A stretch of DNA of 64,000 bases from Jeotgalibacillus sp. S-D1 (lineage in GTDB: Bacteria > Bacillota > Bacilli > Bacillales > Jeotgalibacillaceae): positions 310,001 through 374,000 of the forward strand of contig NZ_SMZR01000002.1 of NCBI RefSeq assembly GCF_004358665.1, written 5' to 3'. The translations under genes were made by a program, and so were the position numbers. Under the pieces are notes generated by a model that was given only the letters and a program-made list of their open reading frames with translations, made no database searches and was not told the origin of the DNA. Positions within the stretch are counted from its first letter, which is position 1. Each line of letters starts with the position of its first letter. Positions 52,716 to 61,042 of the stretch are shown one piece after another.

Positions 52716-53659
52716 ACAATCCTGTCCTTTCTCTCATAAGGTAAAAACGGGTCACTCATTGAAATCCGCTGCGCTTCCGCATCACTCGTTCCAACGAAGA
52801 GCTTAGCAGTGCCGTCCTCCAAGCGAACGAGCCCTCCGCTAAATACCACGTCCACTAAATCAGGACGTTTGGCAGCTCCTTCTAAAAAGTTGCTTCTGGC
52901 AGCGATCAGTTCAATTACTGTTGCTTGGTTCGTTCGTGGATCCAGGCAGAAAACCATCGGATAATAATGCCTGTTCCCCTCTTCATCAAAGCATGCAATA
53001 TGGCCGAGGACACCTAATAACCCATTTGACAGCACATGAACCTCGTTACCTCCGCCCCATTCACCTTCAGCAAACTGCCCTTCTAAAAGAGGTGCATCGC
53101 TGATCACGTCATGCGTTAATTCCCCAACAGAAGCAATCACAGTAAAACCGATTTTGCCTCTTCCCCCTTTGACGCCCTGGGGTCTTGTGAGTACGCCAAT
53201 CGTGCCGTCCTTAAGCTCAATCAGCCTCAGGTCTTTCATCCCGTCCGGTCCGCTGGCAAATGCCTTCAACTCATTAACCGAACTTCCTTTATAAAAAACA
53301 GTCCGCCAGCCAAGAGCATTCTCAAGCGTTGGATGCGGAAAGGTCTCAACCCCTCCTAGCACAAGCTCTCCCGCTATTTTTGTCCAAAAAGGATCCTGCA
53401 ATTTCAATACCGGTGCGTTCTTTCTTGGCACCCACTGACCCTCGCGCTCCACAAAGAAAACTACCTCTGATTCTTCACTGTCACGCGCTTCCACTCTGCC
53501 GGCAATAACGGATTCGCCAGCATCCTCAAACGGTGCAGCAATATTATAAACATCTCTAGTTCCCACTCCGCTAAACAGGAGCTTTTTGGGTTGTATAGGC
53601 TGCTCCTTTTTCTTGAATTCCTCTAACAGGACAGCGCATGTTTTAACGGTCATATTCAT
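52712..53659 (-). CDS. DUF1861 beta-propeller protein, putative glycoside-active partner of GH130
   Basis: A ~315-residue protein with repeated beta-strand blocks and the stretch GRVEARDSEESEVVFF, then FPHPTLENALGWRTVFYKG, and a late VDVVFSGGLVRLEDGTAKLFVGTSDAE typical of DUF1861 (MTP-1 family). The fold is related to five-bladed propellers of GH43/GH130 type. I choose the ATG at 53659, 8 bases after TTTGGAGG; the frame also opens at 53686, overlapping the permease stop. It is encoded between the permeases and the GH130 phosphorylase, so a role in mannoside breakdown is likely but its reaction is not established. Confidence 0.75.
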   Translation of the reverse strand: MNMTVKTCAVLLEEFKKKEQPIQPKKLLFSGVGTRDVYNIAAPFEDAGESVIAGRVEARDSEESEVVFFVEREGQWVPRKNAPVLKLQDPFWTKIAGELVLGGVETFPHPTLENALGWRTVFYKGSSVNELKAFASGPDGMKDLRLIELKDGTIGVLTRPQGVKGGRGKIGFTVIASVGELTHDVISDAPLLEGQFAEGEWGGGNEVHVLSNGLLGVLGHIACFDEEGNRHYYPMVFCLDPRTNQATVIELIAARSNFLEGAAKRPDLVDVVFSGGLVRLEDGTAKLFVGTSDAEAQRISMSDPFLPYERKDRIV

Positions 53660-53682
53660 TAACTTTTCCTCCAAACCATTCA

Positions 53683-54510
53683 TCATTTTAATGTGAACTG
53701 CATGCCTTCTTTAAACTGCTTCGCAAAGCATAAGAACAGGATAATGATCGGCACTGTTAAAATTACGGATGCCGCATATAAAGGACCCGGATAACCGCCG
53801 TAAGGGCCAAACATTTGAGACAGTAACACATTAAGCGTCAGCATATGATCACTTCTCACAACGATCATGTCCCACAATAATTCAGTCCAGCGTTCCATAA
53901 ACAGAAACAGGAAGATGACGGTAGTAATGGACTTGGACATCGGCAGTACGATTTTAAGCAAAATTTGAAAATTGTTGGCACCATCCAGGCGTGCAGATTC
54001 AATAAATGTATCGGGAATCGCCCGGAAAAAGTTCGTGTACATAAACACAGCCCATAAGCTCAATGCTTTCGGTAAAATCATCGCAAGATACGAATCATAC
54101 ATTCCCACATTTTGAACGATCAAAAAGGTGGGAATCAGCAAAATAATTGCCGGGAAAAACATTTGAAATAACACAGCGTTATTAATGAACGCACGGCCTT
54201 TAAACTTCATTTTGGCGAGCGCAAAGGCCACCATGGCACCGGACACCATCATTAATGCCGTGGAAGCACTCGACACGATGACACTATTAAAGAAGGACCG
54301 GATCCAGGGTCTTGATGTACCCCCTTCTCCTCCTGTAAACAGCCATTCATAGGATCTGAATGAAAAACTGCTCGGGATGATGCTTTTATCCACCTGATCC
54401 CAGGCAGCAAACGAATTTAACACCATATATAAATACGGAAACACCATGACACTGAGCAAGGCGAATGCAATGATGTAGCGGAATAACAGCCCTTTACTAG
54501 ACCCAACCAT
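53683..54510 (-). CDS. Carbohydrate ABC transporter permease (MalG-type)
   Basis: A ~275-residue permease with six membrane helices and the EAA loop (FIESARLDGANNFQILLKIVLP near residue 170). The ATG at 54510 has GGGGG at good spacing and overlaps the partner permease by 14 bases. With the MalF-type protein it forms the channel of the sugar importer. No ATPase gene is in the operon, so a shared MsmX-type ATPase is expected elsewhere. Confidence 0.88.
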   Translation of the reverse strand: MVGSSKGLLFRYIIAFALLSVMVFPYLYMVLNSFAAWDQVDKSIIPSSFSFRSYEWLFTGGEGGTSRPWIRSFFNSVIVSSASTALMMVSGAMVAFALAKMKFKGRAFINNAVLFQMFFPAIILLIPTFLIVQNVGMYDSYLAMILPKALSLWAVFMYTNFFRAIPDTFIESARLDGANNFQILLKIVLPMSKSITTVIFLFLFMERWTELLWDMIVVRSDHMLTLNVLLSQMFGPYGGYPGPLYAASVILTVPIIILFLCFAKQFKEGMQFTLK

Positions 54511-55378
54511 TACGTTTCCCCCAAACCTCAAGAATTTTTCGGATCATTAAGATCGCAACAAAGGTGACAACGGATGCAATGATCGCAACAGCTGAAGCAT
54601 AGCCGGCATTCAGGTTCGTAAATGCCTGATTAAAAATCTCCATCTGCCAGGTATTCGTTGCATAATTCGGCCCGCCGCCCGTTAATTGATACACCTCGGT
54701 AAAGATTCCAAATGATACCCCTATGGAAAGAATCAAGGTCGTAAATAAAGCAGGATATAAAAGAGGCAGCGTAATTTTAAAGAAACGCTGTGATGCAGTC
54801 ACTCCATCAATGGCAGCTGCCTCGTAAATTTCTTTGTTAATGCCTTCAAATCCAGCGGTCAAAATTAATGCATAGTAGCCGGTGAATTTCCAGGCGATAA
54901 TTGCTGCGACCACCAGTAAGGCAGACAGCGGTGAGTTTAACCAGTCAATGTCAAGCCCGAAACTGTCACGCAAAACCACGTTGATCGAGCTGTTATAAGA
55001 AAGCAGTCCTTTTACAATAAGAGACGATACAACCCCTGATGCCAAATATGGCAGGAAAAATCCGATTAAAAACAACCCTTTAAATCTTGGCAGTCCATGA
55101 ACGACAAGCGCAACAACCAATGAAGAAACAATAACCATAGGAACAAAGGCAGCCATAAATTTAAAGGTGACAAAGAAAGCAGCCTGAACACCCGGGTTTT
55201 GTACCGCTTCAATAAAATTATCAAAAGCTATAAATTCATAAACAGGTGCGATCAGGTTCCAGTCCGTTAACGCTAAATAAAAGGACCATATGAGCGGGAT
55301 GATGAAAAAAATGATCCCGTAAAAAAGGTAGGGACTGGCAAATAGCCAGCCCGTCCCATTAAACCTTTTTTTCATCAT
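54497..55378 (-). CDS. Carbohydrate ABC transporter permease (MalF-type)
   Basis: A 293-residue permease with six membrane segments and the EAA loop (IYEAAAIDGVTASQRFFKI near residue 185). It overlaps the binding-protein gene by 4 bases (ATGA) and the MalG-type permease at its end. Its role follows from this tight operon. Confidence 0.88.
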   Translation of the reverse strand: MMKKRFNGTGWLFASPYLFYGIIFFIIPLIWSFYLALTDWNLIAPVYEFIAFDNFIEAVQNPGVQAAFFVTFKFMAAFVPMVIVSSLVVALVVHGLPRFKGLFLIGFFLPYLASGVVSSLIVKGLLSYNSSINVVLRDSFGLDIDWLNSPLSALLVVAAIIAWKFTGYYALILTAGFEGINKEIYEAAAIDGVTASQRFFKITLPLLYPALFTTLILSIGVSFGIFTEVYQLTGGGPNYATNTWQMEIFNQAFTNLNAGYASAVAIIASVVTFVAILMIRKILEVWGKRNGWV

Positions 55379-56688
55379 TTTTTCAGCTCCCCTTCTATGG
55401 CGCGTTTCATTTCTTCCCAGCCATCTTCCGGAGAAATGGTCCCTTCCACAACTGGATTTACAGCCATGCTGCCAATATGCGTTTGAAGCTCATTGTATTT
55501 CGCATTATCAATAGAAGGAATGGCATTTGGAATGGCATCTGCATATGGTTTTAATTCCGGGTTTTCCTCAAAGAACGAAGCAAAGGCTTCATTGCTTGAT
55601 AAATCATCACGGGCAGGCGGCAGCTTAGTTGTTTCAAGCCACGTCAAATCATTTTCAGGATCCGAATAAACAAAGTTCATAAATTCCATCGCTGCTGCAC
55701 GCTCTTCCTCTGTTGCCGAAGCATAGACGACGATCCCTTTTGTATCCGCAAAGGTATTCACATTTTCAGTGCTCACATCATCCGGAACTGGAGGCAGTGC
55801 AAGATCAAAGGTTTCCCCGTAAACCATCTCAGGGAATTTTTCTTCCCAGTAGCTGAACGTCCAAGGACCGATATCAGTGAAAACGCCAAGCCCGCTTTCA
55901 AACGGATCCGTTGCCTGCTTCGTTAGAAGGGCATCCTTCTCACGAAGATCATCCATTAATTGAAGCACTTCAATTCCTGCCGCATCATCGGCTACAAATT
56001 GATCTCCTTCAATAAAGTTGTTGCCTCCAGAAGCTGCATCATACAGCATGAAGAAATCAAACCATCTCTTCCAGGCTGTTGGATCAGCAAGATCAGCTTT
56101 TGCCCAAATGTATTTATCGGGGAATTTTTCTTTTAATTTATCCGCTGCCTCAAGCATCTCACTGTACGTTTTCGGCACTTCTTCTACACCGGCTTCCTTC
56201 AGTACATCAATTCTCCAGCCAAACAGCATAGGGTTTGAATAGATCGGCATCACATATTGATTATCATCAGCGAACTTCCAGGTTTTAATGGTCTCTTCCA
56301 TGCTTCGATTTTGCAGAAGCTCATCGAACCCTTCGATTTCATTTAACGGAACCAATGCTTTACTTTCAGCCAGCTGGGCTGCAAAACCGCGGTTGATATT
56401 TTCAGACATGGTTGGAGCACTTTTTCCGGCAATGGCTGTCTGGATGCCGGCTTCAGAGGTCGGGCTTTCTTTCATGGGACTCACTTCCACCTTGATGTCC
56501 TCATTTTCTTTTTCAAACGCTTCAGCCATTTCCTCCCAGTAAACCTGCTGAGTAGGATTGGGAGCTGCCCAGAATTCAATCGTTGTGACGCCATCTTCAG
56601 AACCGGAACCTTGTCCGGTCGAACATCCTGCTAACGCAGCAGCAAGTATAGACGTGGATAGAAACAGAGATGTTTTTTTCATTTTCAA
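55375..56688 (-). CDS. Sugar-binding lipoprotein of the ABC importer
   Basis: A 437-residue family 1 extracellular binding protein. The signal peptide ends in the lipobox LAGC (about residues 19-22), followed by Ser/Gly-rich residues and the mature VTTIEFWAAPNP start. It captures an oligosaccharide for the two permeases; the GH130 and DUF1861 genes suggest a mannoside. The TTG at 56688 lies 8 bases after GGGGG, and the ATG at 56682 is the alternative. Expression is probably controlled by the divergent LacI-type gene. Confidence 0.85.
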   Translation of the reverse strand: MKMKKTSLFLSTSILAAALAGCSTGQGSGSEDGVTTIEFWAAPNPTQQVYWEEMAEAFEKENEDIKVEVSPMKESPTSEAGIQTAIAGKSAPTMSENINRGFAAQLAESKALVPLNEIEGFDELLQNRSMEETIKTWKFADDNQYVMPIYSNPMLFGWRIDVLKEAGVEEVPKTYSEMLEAADKLKEKFPDKYIWAKADLADPTAWKRWFDFFMLYDAASGGNNFIEGDQFVADDAAGIEVLQLMDDLREKDALLTKQATDPFESGLGVFTDIGPWTFSYWEEKFPEMVYGETFDLALPPVPDDVSTENVNTFADTKGIVVYASATEEERAAAMEFMNFVYSDPENDLTWLETTKLPPARDDLSSNEAFASFFEENPELKPYADAIPNAIPSIDNAKYNELQTHIGSMAVNPVVEGTISPEDGWEEMKRAIEGELKK

Positions 56689-56831
56689 TGTAATAGCCCC
56701 CTAATTTTTTATCCGAATCCATTTGACAGCGCTATCATTTTCGCTCTCAAAAGAATTCAGGTATCATTCTTTATTGACCCCGATTGAACAACTGCACGAG
56801 CGTTGACATTACAAACATTATTTTTATATTC

Positions 56832-56843
56832 TGTAACGTTATT
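56832..56843. promoter_or_regulatory. Secondary LacI-type half-matching operator
   Basis: TGTAACGTTATT shares the TAACGTTA core of the main palindrome at 56953 and lies about 145 bp upstream of the binding-protein gene, 121 bp from the main site. Confidence 0.45.
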
Positions 56844-56952
56844 ATTTAGATTACAAATGAATTATCACATTACTTTTAGATAAAGTCAATTAAATTTTCA
56901 GAAATTTTAGGTGGATTTAATTTACTATTTTACATTTATCGTTTATATTTAA

Positions 56953-56968
56953 TTTGTAACGTTACAAA
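56953..56968. promoter_or_regulatory. Operator palindrome for the LacI-type regulator
   Basis: TTTGTAACGTTACAAA is a perfect 16-bp palindrome with the central CG typical of LacI-family operators. It lies between the regulator gene and the divergent ABC operon, 77 bases before the regulator start. Confidence 0.7.
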
Positions 56969-57044
56969 CATACTTGTCCTTATAATTTATCATGTAAGCA
57001 CATAGACATTCTGAACCCCACGTGGAAAGGTTGATCAATCAATA

Positions 57045-58046
57045 ATGCCTAAAAAAATTACGATGCAGGATATAGCCGATCATCTAAAAATATCGAAGAA
57101 CTCTGTTTCACAGGCACTCTCCGGCAAGCCGGGCGTGAGTGAGTCCACCCGCCAGCTGATTCAAAAAGCCGCTGAAGAGCTTGGCTACCAATACAAAACA
57201 GCCAAAAATGGGGCAAGCCCGCTGAAAAACATCGGTCTTATCGCCTCTGATTTCGCTTTTTCTCAAAAACGATTTTTTGGAGAAATTTATTTAAGCACAG
57301 AAAAAGAAGCGATTAACCGCGGGATGAATCTATTTATTCATTCCATCAGCGCTCACGCAAAAGAACACCTGATCCTGCCTCCCTTTATTCAAAACAACTC
57401 GGTAGATGGGGTGTTAATTCTTTCTCATATCAGCAACGAGTATATAAATAAAATCATTGCAACAGGAATTCCAACCGTCATGATTGACCATCACCACCCC
57501 CTCATTCAGGCGGATGCGATCCTGACCAACAACCGATTTGGCGCCTACAAGGCGGTGAAGCATTTGCTTGAGCTCGGACATCAGTCCATTGCCTTTGTTG
57601 GAAATGTTGAGATCTCTCCAAGTTATCAGGAACGGTGGGAAGGGTATCAGCTAGCATTAAGGGAAAACGGCATTGAGCCGGATCCTGAGGTGATGTTTCT
57701 TCATGCGAATGAGGAAGAGGAAGACATTAATCAGCTTGTCAGCCAAGCCAAAAAACAGCCCACGGCCTGGTTCTGCGTGAATGACGGCTTAGGCTTCTTA
57801 GTTCTTTCCAAGCTGCAAAAAGACGGTATAAAAATACCACAGCAAGCCTCCGTCTGCAGTTTTGACAACGGCCAGCTGTCCCAAATCTCAACCCCAAAAA
57901 TCACCACAATGGGCATCGATCTCGGACTCTACGGAAAAAAAGCCGTCGAACAGCTTTCCTGGCGGATCGATCATCCAGACGAGCCCTTGTTTGAGCTTTT
58001 GCTGCCGACGGTTTTAATTGAGCGTGAGTCGACAGCCGGACGATAA
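57045..58046 (+). CDS. LacI-family transcriptional regulator
   Basis: A 333-residue protein with an N-terminal LacI helix-turn-helix (MQDIADHLKISKNSVSQALS) and a periplasmic-binding-protein-like effector domain (IGLIASDF, DGVLILSH, IAFVGN, AWFCVNDGLGF). It is divergent from the sugar ABC/GH130 operon and should repress it in the absence of the sugar. Two operator-like palindromes with TAACGTTA cores lie between them. A terminator directly follows. Confidence 0.88.
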   Translation: MPKKITMQDIADHLKISKNSVSQALSGKPGVSESTRQLIQKAAEELGYQYKTAKNGASPLKNIGLIASDFAFSQKRFFGEIYLSTEKEAINRGMNLFIHSISAHAKEHLILPPFIQNNSVDGVLILSHISNEYINKIIATGIPTVMIDHHHPLIQADAILTNNRFGAYKAVKHLLELGHQSIAFVGNVEISPSYQERWEGYQLALRENGIEPDPEVMFLHANEEEEDINQLVSQAKKQPTAWFCVNDGLGFLVLSKLQKDGIKIPQQASVCSFDNGQLSQISTPKITTMGIDLGLYGKKAVEQLSWRIDHPDEPLFELLLPTVLIERESTAGR

Positions 58047-58050
58047 AAAG

Positions 58051-58087
58051 AGGCAGTTCCTCAATGTTTGAGGAACTGCCTTTTTTG
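58051..58087 (+). terminator. Terminator of the lacI-type gene
   Basis: A perfect 14-bp stem AGGCAGTTCCTCAA/TTGAGGAACTGCCT with a 3-base loop, followed by a T tract. Confidence 0.92.
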
Positions 58088-58181
58088 TATTTGAACCTTC
58101 TGCAGAAGCGAGGATCATGCGCGGTCCGTGGATCTCGCTCGGAGCAGAGAGAAGCCTAGCTGCGGGCGGCGGTCCTGGTCA

Positions 58182-58365
58182 TATATCGAACGTCTTTTTC
58201 CGTTTATCGATCATCTCAGGCAGTTTATCGATCATCTTTCATAGCTTATCGTACTTCTTCCTCCTTATATCGGTCACGGGACTCTTTTATGACGGTTTAT
58301 CTAACATCTTTCCACTTTTATCGATCATGTTTCTCACTATATCGATCAACATTTCACTTTTATCG
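58182..58365 (-). repeat. 21-bp periodic CGATAWA repeat array 3, first copy
   Basis: Read on the minus strand as CGATAWA boxes, with plus-strand positions 58182, 58203, 58224, 58245 and 58266, and after a 30-bp step 58296, 58317, 58338 and 58359. All other steps are exactly 21 bp. The spacers again carry a GAAA-ATGAT-like part before each box. It is the same family as arrays 1 and 2 but inverted. Confidence 0.85.
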
Positions 58366-58439
58366 GTCAGCCTGGTTCGGGGCCCATAGCAGCGTGCCAG
58401 TAGCAGCCGATGCCGAGCCGCGGTCCACTCGCCTATTCA

Positions 58440-58623
58440 TATATCGAACATCTTTTTCCGTTTATCAATCATCGCAGGCAGTTTATCGATCATCTTTCAT
58501 AGCTTATCGTACTTCTTGCTCCGTATATCGTTCACGGAACTCTTTTATGACGGTTTATCTAACATCTTTCCACTTTTATCGATCATGCTTCTCACTATAT
58601 CGATCAACATTTCACTTTTATCG
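58440..58623 (-). repeat. 21-bp periodic CGATAWA repeat array 3, second copy (tandem duplicate)
   Basis: The same nine boxes recur 258 bp downstream (58440 to 58617) with a few substitutions, such as TTTATCA for TTTATCG at 58461. The copies are separated by about 70 bp of GC-rich, dissimilar sequence. The duplication spans roughly 58177-58379 and 58435-58634. Confidence 0.85.
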
Positions 58624-58650
58624 GTCAGCCTGGCGCGCACCCATAACCCA

Positions 58651-58824
58651 TTATTTCTCTTCCTCATGCAGACCCAAAAAAACGATACCAGGAATAAAAC
58701 ACGAGCCAGATAACAACATAATAGATAGCCATGGAAAATCCAACATCCAAAAAAAGATGATAGATAAAGTACCAACGATAAAATAAACCGGGATGAACTT
58801 CTTTGATGATAATATTTCAGGCAT
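58651..58824 (-). CDS. Small two-helix membrane protein
   Basis: A 57-codon frame that begins MPEILSSKKF, has two hydrophobic stretches (about residues 11-27 and 31-52) and ends LHEEEK. GGAGTGAAGGAAT lies directly before the ATG, a strong ribosome binding site that supports a real gene. It is not one I recognise. It lies between the duplicated repeat array and the DMT-type exporter gene, on the same strand as the latter, 35 bases after its stop, so it may be co-transcribed. Confidence 0.6.
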   Translation of the reverse strand: MPEILSSKKFIPVYFIVGTLSIIFFWMLDFPWLSIMLLSGSCFIPGIVFLGLHEEEK

Positions 58825-58859
58825 ATTCCTTCACTCCATATAGCTAAAATTGACTATTT

Positions 58860-59801
58860 CTAATTACTCTGCAATTTCCCCACACTCATCCTCTTCATAT
58901 TAACCGTATGCAAAATAATCCCGCCCACAATAAAGAAAATTCCGATTGAAGCCACTCCAGTTGGTAAAGGAGCGGTCATAAGCAGTGCTTCTCCCGCGAT
59001 GACAAATAGCACCTGGGTTGATTGGGTTGCTTCGACTGTGGCAAGCTTTCCCTGATGGTGGCGTACCCGGTTGGTTGCAATAAAGAATAAGGTTGTGGCG
59101 ATCACGCCTGAACACAGCGCAACGATAAAGGATTGAATCACTTGGCCTGAACTGGGGGCTCCAGCGTCAGCGAGCGCAATAATGCTTAAGAGAATCCAAA
59201 AGGGGAGGCTCGCAATGGTCATGCCCAGTACCCGCTGAAAGGTATCAAGCCTGCCATCGCAAAGCTCCATCATTTTCCGGTTTCCCAATGGATACGCAAA
59301 GGCAGCAACAATGACCGGAAGAATGCCGATGACCATTTGAGATGGCAGCAGCTCATTTGATTTTTGCATCTGAATGAGGATGACGCCGATCAGGATCATA
59401 CAGGAAATAAAGAGTGCTTTTTTTGGGATCGTCTGTCTCACAGTCCCTTTAGCAAAAAACAGCGGCGCCACCAAGATCCCACCAACAATTGTAAACTGCC
59501 ATGTGCCCGCTACCAGCCACCCCGGTCCATACGATGCAGCATAGGTGAGCGGTGCGTAAAAAAGAACAAAACCAACAAAGCTCCAGAGCACCCATTGCTT
59601 CGGATTTTTGGTTAGCTCTTTTAACACCTGCTTGCCATTTTTTCTCGCCAGTACAATCACCAGTAAAAAAGGCAGCATAAAAAGAAATCGCAGGGATGCG
59701 CTCCACATCCAGCTTCCTCCGGATAACTCCATTGAGCGATTTGAGATAAACGTAACAGCAAAAAACATGGAGGATAATATGCCAAGCCCTACCTCTCTCA
59801 T
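58860..59801 (-). CDS. DMT-superfamily exporter (multidrug-resistance EmrE-like family)
   Basis: A 313-residue protein with about ten hydrophobic segments. The N-terminal LSSMFFAVTFISNRSMELSG and the two-fold internal EamA-like repeat fit the long 'multidrug resistance efflux transporter' family of Bacillaceae. The substrate is unknown. It is divergent from an XRE-cupin regulator gene with a palindrome between them, so substrate-responsive control is likely. AAAGGGAG lies before the ATG. Confidence 0.8.
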   Translation of the reverse strand: MREVGLGILSSMFFAVTFISNRSMELSGGSWMWSASLRFLFMLPFLLVIVLARKNGKQVLKELTKNPKQWVLWSFVGFVLFYAPLTYAASYGPGWLVAGTWQFTIVGGILVAPLFFAKGTVRQTIPKKALFISCMILIGVILIQMQKSNELLPSQMVIGILPVIVAAFAYPLGNRKMMELCDGRLDTFQRVLGMTIASLPFWILLSIIALADAGAPSSGQVIQSFIVALCSGVIATTLFFIATNRVRHHQGKLATVEATQSTQVLFVIAGEALLMTAPLPTGVASIGIFFIVGGIILHTVNMKRMSVGKLQSN

Positions 59802-59847
59802 AACAAAGGACTCCCTTTCAATATGTATATTATAATTATTTTATGGT

Positions 59848-59864
59848 ATAGTATAATATACTAT
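59848..59864. promoter_or_regulatory. Palindrome between the DMT exporter and XRE-cupin genes
   Basis: ATAGTAT and ATACTAT are separated by three bases (ATAGTATAATATACTAT). It lies centrally in the 111-bp divergent spacer, a likely operator of the XRE-cupin protein. Confidence 0.5.
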
Positions 59865-59912
59865 TTCACTTTTTATGGAATTGCAATAGCGAATTGATTG
59901 AGAGGTTTTTAT

Positions 59913-60479
59913 ATGAATGATCCGGAGAAGCTGGCAAAACAAGTAGGGCTCACGCTTAGAGGAATCCGAAAAATTAGGGGAATCAGTTTACAGGAGCTTG
60001 CAGAGATAACCGATGTGAGCAAGCTGACACTCGGTAAAATTGAAAGAGGCGAGGCAAACCCTTCTTTAACAGTGATTTGGAAAATTGCGAATGGCCTTGC
60101 TATCCCTATTTCTTCCTTGCTAACTGAAAAAAAAGATGTAGTGATTTCAAAAAAAAATGAAGGAAACAAAGTGTTAAGCGCAAACGAAGCCCTCACACTT
60201 GAACCGATGTTCAACACCTCAGGCTACGGCTCAATTGAAACCCACAGGGCCTTTCTGAAGCCACAAAGTGAATACCTGGCAGATGCCCACCAGCCCGGCG
60301 TTATTGAATATGTCACGGTGATGGAAGGGAACGTACAGGTGAAGGTTCAGGATGACTTATATGAGCTGGAGCAGTATGACTCCATTCAATTTCATGCAGA
60401 CCAGCCACATGGCTACATCAATACACACTCCCAGCCCGCGGTCTTGCATTTTGTGATGATTTATACAGATCATTCGTAA
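59913..60479 (+). CDS. XRE-family regulator with C-terminal cupin domain
   Basis: A ~188-residue protein. Residues about 10-65 form an XRE helix-turn-helix (LGKIERGEANPSLTVIWKIA), and residues about 110-185 form a cupin effector domain (GVIEYVTVMEGNVQVKV then DQPHGYINTHSQPAVLHFVM). Such regulators commonly control a neighbouring transporter or amino-acid gene. The divergent DMT exporter is the obvious candidate. GAGAGG supports the ATG at 59913 over the in-frame start at 59898. Confidence 0.85.
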   Translation: MNDPEKLAKQVGLTLRGIRKIRGISLQELAEITDVSKLTLGKIERGEANPSLTVIWKIANGLAIPISSLLTEKKDVVISKKNEGNKVLSANEALTLEPMFNTSGYGSIETHRAFLKPQSEYLADAHQPGVIEYVTVMEGNVQVKVQDDLYELEQYDSIQFHADQPHGYINTHSQPAVLHFVMIYTDHS

Positions 60480-60481
60480 TG

Positions 60482-60532
60482 AAAAAAAGCTGCAGATGGT
60501 CACCAAAATTTGGTCGCCTTCTGTAGCTTTTT
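60482..60532. terminator. Bidirectional terminator
   Basis: AAAAAGCTGCAGA pairs with TCTGTAGCTTTTT through one G-U pair, and ACCAAA/TTTGGT closes the inner arm. It serves the XRE-cupin gene on plus and the small membrane gene on minus. Confidence 0.85.
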
Positions 60533-60539
60533 CTTGCAG

Positions 60540-60728
60540 CTATGCTTTACTGCTTCTGCTTTTAGAAGCCCGGTATTCTATTCCAAAATAGAAAATAGAA
60601 AGGGAAAATAAGATCGTTGAAAGAAGCAGGACAATCCCGTTCCACTCCCCGTTAAATAGCGTTACATTTACCAGCGTAATAGTATGCATTAACGCAACAA
60701 CAATAAATAAAACAATATACGTTTTCAA
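60540..60728 (-). CDS. Small two-helix membrane protein
   Basis: About 62 residues with two hydrophobic segments (roughly 2-18 and 27-48) and a basic end (RASKSRSSKA). I start at the TTG at 60728, 7 bases after GAGGGTG. The reading frame extends to 60782, but that part overlaps the zinc-ribbon gene upstream. It follows that gene by 19 bases, so the two are likely co-transcribed. Function unknown. Confidence 0.55.
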   Translation of the reverse strand: MKTYIVLFIVVALMHTITLVNVTLFNGEWNGIVLLLSTILFSLSIFYFGIEYRASKSRSSKA

Positions 60729-60747
60729 AATATACACCCTCAAACTT

Positions 60748-60924
60748 TTATGTATTGTCCAATATTGGGAAACATTCCTCACAAATAAATTTCCCTTCGT
60801 TTCTTAAAAATGCTTTTATCTCAGTAAATCCTTTTTTCTTTGGATAACGCATTTTTATAAAAACGACGTCATCTCCCTGAATCTCCTTGCCACAACGGGT
60901 GCATTTCGGTTTATCCCACAACAC
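60748..60924 (-). CDS. Small zinc-ribbon protein
   Basis: A 58-codon frame that starts with GTG (60924), 8 bases after GAGGTG. It contains two CxxC pairs, CTRC at residues 8-11 and CEEC at 48-51, separated by a basic stretch (YPKKKGFTEIKAF). That is the layout of a treble-clef or zinc-ribbon mini-protein common in Bacillaceae, where it is often given misleading transporter names. The partner or nucleic acid bound is unknown. It is the first gene of a two-gene unit with a small membrane protein. Confidence 0.72.
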   Translation of the reverse strand: MLWDKPKCTRCGKEIQGDDVVFIKMRYPKKKGFTEIKAFLRNEGKFICEECFPILDNT

Positions 60925-61042
60925 GTCTGCTTCACCTCAAAATAATGAAAGTTTCTCTTAGTATTCTTACGATTAATTTTTATAAAAGTTTCATTTACTG
61001 GAAGGAAAAAGAGGCTTGCATACACGGAGTAAGGTCATTAAA

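Noticed and set aside
58117-58786. Overlapping plus-strand reading frames (90 and 165 codons) with Ser/Phe/Tyr-rich repeats
   Set aside because: They run through the 21-bp CGATAWA array; the seven-residue periodicity is a consequence of the 21-bp pitch, and there is no proper ribosome binding site.
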